The translations under genes were made by a program, and so were the position numbers. Of a DNA stretch of 64,000 nucleotides, positions 47,801 through 56,800 are shown in pieces (position 1 is the stretch's first letter; each line of letters opens with the position of its first letter). The notes under the pieces were generated by a model, which was not told the origin of the DNA, did no database searches, and saw only the letters and a program-made list of their open reading frames with translations. This DNA comes from Chelydra serpentina. Lineage: Eukaryota; Chordata; Testudines; Chelydridae. The stretch covers positions 35,464,001 to 35,528,000 of the forward strand of contig JBAIAC010000001.1 of assembly GCA_037349315.1 (NCBI GenBank), in the 5' to 3' direction.

Positions 47801-50800
47801 ATTAGCTTGTATCCTTTGATCACGTCCCATCTTATTTATCTCCTCTCTAAAATAAACAATGCCAATCTTTACAATCTCTCTTCACTCTGAAGTGTTTCCA
47901 GGTCTCTAATCAATCTTATGGCCCATCTCTGAGTCCTCTCTATTTCGGCTAGTTTCTTTGTGCGATGGATGAGCAGAATGGGCATAATACAGATTTGTAC
48001 AATGACATATTTATATTTTCTGTACCATTCTCCATCCCATTCCTCATGCATTTGAACACTGGTTCCCTTTTTGGACAGAAGCTCCCTACTGAGCAGAGGT
48101 CTTTATTGAGCTGTCCTCAGTGATGCTCAGGTCCTTTTCCTGAGCTGACACAGTTAATTTAGAACCCTGTAACAGAGGGGGTTATGGCCTGTAAGGTGTA
48201 TGAGTAGTTCAAACTATTCCCTCCAACGTGCATTACTTTGTATTTGTCACCCCTCACTCTCACCCACCACCGTGTTGCCCATTTACCTAGCTTGGTTAGA
48301 TCCCCCTGAAGTTCCTCACACTCTTCTTTGGACTTGACTAACTTAAATAATTTTGTGCTAGCTGCAAATGTTCCCATTTCATGACTCACTCCCTTTTCCA
48401 GATGAATACATCTGTCAAACAGCGCTGGTCTCAGTCTGGAGCCATGGCTCACCTCACTGCTAACCTTCGCCATGTTGAAAATCGACCAGTTATTCTGACT
48501 CTCTGTTTTCTGTCTCCGCCAGTCTGTGATCTATGATGGTATTTTGCCTCTCACCCCATGGCGACATAGTTTTCTTTAAAAGAACAGGAGTACTTGTGGC
48601 ACCTTAGAGACTAACAAATTTATTTCAGCATAAGAGTTCATGGGCTAGAACCCACTTCATCAGATGCATGGAATGGAACATACAGTAAGCAGATATTTAT
48701 ACAATCAGAGAAACATGAAAAGGTGGAAGTACCTATACCAACTTTAAGAGGCTAATTAATTAAGAGGAACTATATCAGCAGGGGAAAAAACACTTTTGAA
48801 GTGATAATCAAGATGGCCCATTGTGGACAGTTGACACAAAGGTGTGAGTGAGGATAGTTAACTAAGGGAAATAGATTCAATTAACGTAATGACCAAGCCA
48901 TTCCCAGTCTCTGTTCAAATCTAAGTTGATGGTTGTGGCATCACAAACACACATGAGTCTCTGCACTTGGCTAGTCCCAGGGACAATCCATGATGCAAAA
49001 AGTTTGCAATCTAAATAGACAGACAATGTAAAATGCAACCATCTCCATTTGTTTCCTCTTGGTTCGGTACATTTCCTCTCCCTTATGTTACACAGGAATT
49101 GCTTTACTTGATCAGCCCAGAGCTACATCCAGATGGGCTACTGGCAACTGTCAGAGAGCCTATGCTTCAGAGGAAAGTGAAAGAAACCCTACAGTAGGGA
49201 GTTGTAAGAGAACCTGCTCCCGTGAAAAGTTTCCTCCTAACACCCATCAGTTAAACTAGATACCATCAACTTAGGTTTGAACAAAGACTGGGAATGGCTT
49301 GGTCATTACGTTAATTGAATCTATTTCCCGTAGTTAACTATCCTCACTCACACCTTTGTGTCAACTGTCCGCAATGGGCCATCTTGATTATCACTTCAAA
49401 AGTGTTTTTTCCCCTGCTGATATAGTTCCTCTTAATTAATTAGCCTCTTAAAGTTGGTATAGGTACTTCCACCTTTTCATGTTTCTCTGAATGCATAAAT
49501 ATCTGCTTACTGTATGTTCCATTCCATGCATCTGATGAAGTGGGTTCTAGCCCATGAAAGCTTATGCTGAAAGAAACTTGTTCGTCTCTAAGGTGCCACA
49601 AGTAATCCTGTTCTTTTTGCTGACACAGACTAACATGGCTGCTACTCTGAAACCTGTCAATTTTCTTAATAGCCTCTTGTGTGGGACTTAATCAAAGCTT
49701 TTTGGAAGTCCAAATAAAGTATGTCAACCACTTTGACTTTATCCACTGTTTTATTTACATGTTCGAAGAGTTCTGATAGATCGGATTCTTCTCAGCAGAA
49801 GGCATGCTGGTTAGTCCCCATGGTTAGATATGTGGTTTATAATTCCTACTTTTAATCATCATTTCTATTAGTTTATCACATGCGATGGCAATAAGGTGGG
49901 CTGTAATTCCCAGCATCACCCTCCTTCCTATTTAGAGACAGGGACAACATGTGCTGCTCTTCAGTCCTCTGGTAAGTAGCTGATCTTAGTGAAACTGCAT
50001 ATTTTTGTGAGGAGCTCAGACATTTGTTGCACTTTCTTTGCATTTCCCACCCCCCTCTCCCCCCCCTGGCCTCCTCCTCCTTCCCAAGCCTGGCCCCAAC
50101 CCCTATCCCTCAAGCACAACATCAAAGCACACTGAGTTATCTTGGAAGTTTTCCTCTACTCCTCCCACAGAGAGCCATCAGCATTGTGTCAATTGCACTC
50201 AGCCAGAACATGGAGTGGAGCAGCCTGGGAGCTCACTGCCCTCTAGCATGGGCATGGCAGGAGTGGGGCTCACCCCTGCCCAAAGGATCTCTCTCCACAT
50301 ATTTAAACTACTTTGCAATGTGACAGATTTTGTGCTTTCTGCTCAAGGACTGGAAATAGCAGGGGGGCTGCAGGTCAGGAGTGAGGGGCGTTGGCAGAGC
50401 TGTGTGAGGGGAGCCCAGGACAGAAATGGGGGCGGGGGGTGGAGAGGAGGACCAGCAATGAAAGGCATTAGCAGACCTGCATCAGGAGAAAGTTTGCTGA
50501 GTGCCATCTCTCTGAGTATTGCCTGGTTCTCTCACTTTCAGCTGCCTCCTGCTAAAAGGAATAAAATTCACCCAATAGAGAAATGGTTCTGGAGCTCTGT
50601 CCTTTGTCTCGGGGAAGGGGCTGCAGTGCCCTGATCCCAAACCCATGCCTGCCCCCGACCAGACTCCAAGGTCCCTGGGGACAGGGTTTTCTTCGCCCAA
50701 ACATCCAGTGCCCTTGAGAGATGAGCAGAGCTCCGAAGCGAGAGAGCAACTGAAACAAAAGGGTGATTCTCCCGCCTGTCTCCCTCCCTCCTTCCCCACA

Positions 50801-53800
50801 TGGCACATCTTCCGTCCCCAGGAGCTCAGCCCACAGCAGCTCCAGGGGCATCTGGAGACTCTTATTTGAAGTAACTCATCAAGGGGGAGGAGTTCTGCAT
50901 TTCCTCTCGTGGTCCGCGCTGACGGAATGTTCTGTCTGGGATCCAGCTCCGACGGGGGCGACGGCTAAGGTCAGCCAGCGACGGAACTGGCCTTTCTCCA
51001 AGCTCAGCCCGAGGTCCAGCTGCACAAACCCCAGCGGAGGGCCGGGGTTGTGAGGATCTCATGTCCTGCTGCATGGAGGGAGCTCAGTGCCAGCCTCTCC
51101 CGGGAGACGGAGCAGACCGAGAAGCCTGGCATTGCACCAGTTACGGGCATGCCCCACAGAGCTTACAGTGCGGGCACAGGAGGCACAAGGACAGGGATCA
51201 GGCAGTGGCTGGTCAGTGGAGTGTGATGTGCCGTGGTTTTAATAGTGAGGGTTGTGTGCGCACACCCCGAGGAGGGAACGCAGGGCCTGGTGGATCAGGC
51301 TGGGAGGGAGCAGAACGAGGCGCAGCACTTGGCACGGAGCGGGGAGAGGTGGACAAAGGCTGCGCTGTGGGTGGTGAGTTGGGCAGCTTGTCAATAGAGC
51401 TGTATTCTTGCAGGATGATTCCCTCCAGGGAATGCTTGCTGAGCCAGGCCCCCGGAGCAGCCCTGCTGCAGAAGGCAAGAAAAATCTGGAGACTGGTTCA
51501 TGTAAAGGACATACCCCCCCGCCAAGGGGTCAAGGCCAAACCAGCACGCAGCCAGGTTACAGCAGCAGCCTCTTCCTAGAACACAGGAGCAGCCACGCAG
51601 CCTGTGGGACACACTGGCTGCAGAACTCTGGCCACACTTCCATGTCCCAGGTCCTTATTGGGCCCAGGACCGTATCGCTCTATGGCCAGTGCCAAGGGGC
51701 TCTCCTGTCCCTCTCTGTGCCTGATTGTGGGGTGCCCCATTCTGCTCCCAGGAAGCCACCAACAGCCTCTGGGGGCTAGAATTCTGTGTGAATGGGGGCC
51801 CAGACGTCCTGGCCATCACCCCAGTGCTTTGGCGAGAGAAGGCAGGGGTGGCATGACAGCTGCACTGTCCACAGGAGATTCAAGCTGAGAGCTCCAGCAA
51901 CAGGACCCAGGGGAAAGAATAAAACAGCTGGAAAACGAGGCTTGATCCGAATTGGGTGGACAAACCCCTCCCCCATACGATCCCAAACCAAGCCAGCAGG
52001 CACTCTGCTCACTGCCTCCTTCAACAAACCTGCGACCCTCACCCAGCCCTCTTACCAAACCTGCGCTTACACCAGGGCTGGACTAAGGCAATCCAGGGCC
52101 CTAGACACGCCCCCTATGGGCATGCATGGCTCTGCACCTTGCCCCAACCCCACTTGGGTCACTTGTACCAGAGCCATAGGCTGGGCTGGTGGGAAGCCCC
52201 ACCCTCCCTGGATCACTGCTCCCTGTCTTCAGGTGGGCAGGGATCCATCCCTGGGAAGGGAAGAGTCTGCCCTCAGCCACTGTAGCAGAGGACTTGGGGG
52301 AGGGCGGATTTGCAACTTGGGGGAGGGCGGTTGGGGAGACCCTAGCAATGAGGGTCTCCCCAACACACAGAGTCCTCTGCTGGGATGGTGTCAGACAGTG
52401 GGGAGCAGCGGAGTTACCGGATACAGGTGGGGCAGTGTACCCCCCGCCAGAGCACTCGTTTCAGGCTCTTGGCAGATGTCACTGCGCTTGTTACACGTGG
52501 GCCACATTTTTCCAGCTTTTCTGCACAACCCCGAGGGCTATAGTTCAAAAAACACCTGGAAAGAGAGATTCTGATGCTGTCATGTGACTCCAGGAGCCAG
52601 GGCCCTGGGCACAGGTCCATGGTACCTTCATGCAGCTTTATTTAAATAAGCAGCAGCAACACTTGTGCGCGGGGACACTCGGTGACAGGGCTACAGGCAG
52701 CACAGACTCTGCTGTTACTGCTTCCCCAGGAGGCCAAAACCAGGGCACAGGGATGCCGATGAGGAACGGAAGCCTGAGAAGGGAGGGGTGGGATGCTGCT
52801 TCCCTTCAGGTATCCATCCCTGCTGGACTCTCCAGCCCCACTCACCTCCTGTTTAAACGCTCAGCCTGTTCCCTTTGCTGCTGCAGCCCTCCCCACCACT
52901 AGGCCATTCAAATGGCTGGAAGCCCAGGATGTGTCTGCACCAGTCATGCACTTTTCAGAGCAGGATCTGAGGCACCTCCCCGCCCTGCCCTGGACGGAGG
53001 CAGCTCAGGGCCTGCTTTACAGACATGACAAGCTCGCTCAATTATAGGGATTGGCCCCTGTACAAAACTCAGCCTCAAACCCCAGAGCTGGCAAGTAGCA
53101 TGTTGCCCCATTGGGCCAGGTTTGCCATGAGGGCCCTAAATGAGAGTCTCCGTTACCCCCTGCTCCACTGGCTTTTTATCACAACTGCAGGCCTGGGGGG
53201 AGGGATCTCACTTTTCCCTGCTACCCGTGTGCTCAGGAAATGTCCCCTGCAGACCACATTCACACAGCACCAAACCAACCCAGAATATCCCACCCCAGTA
53301 CAAGACCCACACAAGGCACTTATAAATCAAGAGAACCAGGGACGTACCATATGGAACGGGGGACCTTTGTCCACTGGAGAGCAGAAATCACCAACATGGG
53401 GGCTCCTGGCCTCCTGCTTTTCTTCCTCCACATCCGCTTCCTTTCTGAGAAAGACCTAGAGGTGGAGAAGAAGCAGCCTGTAAGGGCTGAGTTTTACCCA
53501 CTCACCAAGAGGGGTCTGGAGACCCCTTCACCGAGCAGCCAAAGCCTGGGCTCCTTGGATAGGGGCTTTCAGGTGTAGACCCTGAAGGTCATAGTGACAT
53601 GCTGCCTGTGTTTGCCTGAAACCCGCCACCCCCTCCTGTTAGAGGCTGTTGATCTTGCTAGGAAAGGGTTAAGTGGGTTTGGCTGCCTCTCTGAGGCAGG
53701 TGGCTCAGCACCCCACCTGTTTGGGGAGAGAAGATCTAGGGTGTGGACTGAGCTGGCCCAGAGAAGAAACCCTAGGAGCAGTCAGGCTTGGGGAGAAGGT

Positions 53801-56800
53801 CTGATCTGATCTTTATGTTGTTACCTTGTTACTGTTAATAGAGCCAGAAAGAGAGTGGGGTGGGATTGGTTGGACTCTGCCCAGTGTGTGGAATGTGTTT
53901 CAGAGCAGGTTGGGAATTATACCCAGGACTCCTAGGATACTGGATGCTTGCAATGCTCCCATCTGTGCTGGCAGACAGGCAGGTCATCTTTAACATCCAG
54001 AGTCACTTCTGCTCTTATAGTACAGGGGACAACAGCTGAAAGAGACACCAGTAACAGGGGCTCGCTTGCTGTGCCCCGAGAGTCCTTGGGGTATGTGCTA
54101 GTCACTCCCTATCTTTCATATCGTCCCTTCAGGAATCACCGCACCATAACACTGCCCACGTCCTGAGCTCCTGCCATCCGAGGGGCTCAAAGCACTCTGC
54201 AAACATTAGCTCCGCTGCATACAGCCCCCTCGGAGGTGGGTCAATACCGTTAGCCCCATTTTACACACAGGGAAGATAAAAGACTTGCCCCAGGGTACAC
54301 AACAAATCTGTGGCAGAGCTGGGAAAAGAGCCCAGGATTCCTGGTCACACCTGCTCTAACCAATAGACAATACTTCACTGTGAAAGCCATTCTAGGCCAA
54401 GTCTTGCTCACCACCTTCCCTCACAGGAATAGGCTTCAATGGGGCTCCTCGTGGGAGTGAGGCATGCAGGCCTGGACCCCATGAGTATGTCTACGCTTCA
54501 AAACAAACCCTGTGGCAGAGAGTCTCAGAGCCCAGGTCTAGAGACTCAGTCTCACAGAGCTAAAAACGGCTGTGTAGATGTTCCCACTCGGGCTGGAGCT
54601 CGGGTCTGAACCCCACCCCCTCCCCAGCCTTTAGTGCCACTGCTGCAGTCGCACTGGCTTGGCCCTGCCGGGATGACTATATATAGAGCCCTGTGCAGAT
54701 ACAAAATCTGTATCTGCATCCGATCCACAGACATGGGCCACAGAAATCTGTGTGCACAGATTCAGATATCTGCAGCTATCACGCGGCTACCCGCAGATTT
54801 GCAGGGCTCTCGCTATATGCTGTAAGTGTCAGGCAGCAGCAGCAGCCGTCCCAGGAATCTCTGTAACTGACACACCCTGGGAGTCCTCTCGCTACCATTT
54901 CCCTGGCACCTAGGCTAAACGCACACCCTGTACTGCCTCTCAAGCAGCCCTGCAATGGCACTATCTGCCTCATATTCACTGGAGGAGGCAGCCCACCCTG
55001 AGCAGGAAAGGGGACATGAGGTGGGCAATGGATGATCAGACACAGCAGAAGAGTCTAACTGAGCTGAACGCTCCCAGACAGAACCATCCTGGCAGCCGTG
55101 GAATGAGCAGATCTCACAGGGAGCAGGGCCCTCCCTGCCAAGCCAGTGCCCACAGGTCTGAAACCCCTCCCCCCCGCACTCCGAGGTGACAGACACATAT
55201 GTACATTAGCGTCTATCCTGTTTGTGGAATGGCAGGTGGTTAGAGACACTGAGCGGCTGCTGCTGTGCCAGGCACAGTATCCTGGGAACCACTCATGGGA
55301 AGTCCTGTCCCCACGCCCATTGTGGCCTGCTCAGCCCTTCCCCACTCAGCACTCTGCAATGGGAGATAAGCCTGCAGGTGACACAGGCACTTTATACACA
55401 CTGTGCCTCGCAATCCACCAGCTTCAGGAAAACAGGGCTGTCAGCATGAGATGACCTCATCCTTCCTGCCGAACTGCTGCACGTTTGCCCAGCCCCAGCC
55501 CCAGCCCCTCCAGCAGACAGCTCCGGAATGCACGTGAAACGAAGAACTAAGTTAGGCCTCGCCTTGCTTTGGGGACTGGAGGCTGCAAATGAGAGGCTGG
55601 TGCCCTTGGCTGGCTGGGACTTTCACTGCCAGCCACTACCCTGTAAACCAGAGCCACCCGGAGGAGGAACCAGCACAGACCCCATAGGGCTCAATGCATG
55701 GGCACACATGTTCTTGGCTGAGGATTCAGGGTCATCTTAGAGGACTCTTCCTTGGGGTCTAATGAGATAGTGCAGTGAGGTAATGTGTTAGTGGGTCACC
55801 ACTGAGAACCTGGACATCAAACTCGATTTCACTCACAAGTTAAATGAGCGTAGCGACCTCAGTTTACTCTCCAGACGATGCTTCTCTGCATCACAAACCA
55901 CAATGTTAATTTGGCATATCAGTGTGCACTCATGAGGGCTGGAACAGTGGGGAGAGGAAGGGAGGGGCCAGGGGGCTACAATTCAGGATCAAAGGGCATT
56001 GAAAGAGCTGCAGTGTTGGAAGTCCAGGATGGGAATAGCAGGAGGGCTGCAGGACAGGAGTGAGGCACATCAGCAGAGCTGTGTGTGGGGAGCCAAGGAC
56101 TGGACTAGCGGGGGCGGGGGGTGTTGCAGGTCAGGACTGCAGTAAGGGGCACGGACAGAGCCAAGTGTATGGGGAGCCCAGAGCTGGGATAGCAGGGGGG
56201 GGGGGGGCTGCAAGCCAAGAATGAGTGTGTACTAACATGTTGTTCTCTCTCTCTTCCAGCCTCACTCTCACCCTGTCTGGATATCATAGTCCCGTCTCTT
56301 CTAACCCAGCTTCCACTTCAGCACACTGTACTCCTTCTAAAATGTCCTGACTCCCTGTCAGCCCTCTGTCCTTCCCTCTCTTACAAAGCCCTATTTCGCA
56401 GGCCTCCCCTCCCTTTCAGCCCCCTTCTGTGAGGGCTGACCCACTCACTCAATCTCCCGAGTCCCAAATAACAAGGGGGGAAAAAGCAATTATTGCAAGT
56501 CCCCTCCCCACCCAAAAAAGAGGAGGCAAAGTATCTAGGAAAATCCCCCTTTCATTGCCCGAGCTGGGGACTGCTCAGTCAAGCTGCCTAGCAATGATCC
56601 GCCTGTGAGCTGAGCACACAAGAGGCTTGCGTGAGGCTGTCTGGCCTTCACAGGCACTGAAGCTCAGAGGTTTGGCAATCACATACTCTGCTCTCTTCCC
56701 AGTCTTGCCCCACTGTGAAAGCAGCTGATTTGGGGTTAAATCATGGGGAGTTTCTGCTTGAGATCTCAGCTGCTTTCTCCCGACACCAGCCTTAGGCCAC

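Noticed and set aside
50880..51060. Minus-strand frame [16 protein letters not shown] after an acceptor-like GTTTGTGCAG
   Set aside because: It ends in a stop and does not phase with neighbouring exons; probably intronic or repeat-derived.
52418..52555. 46-codon exon-like segment plus a mini-exon ending at the GTGAGT donor near 52850
   Set aside because: Their phases agree with each other but cannot be joined to exon 4 without another unseen exon; kept only as a low-confidence segment.
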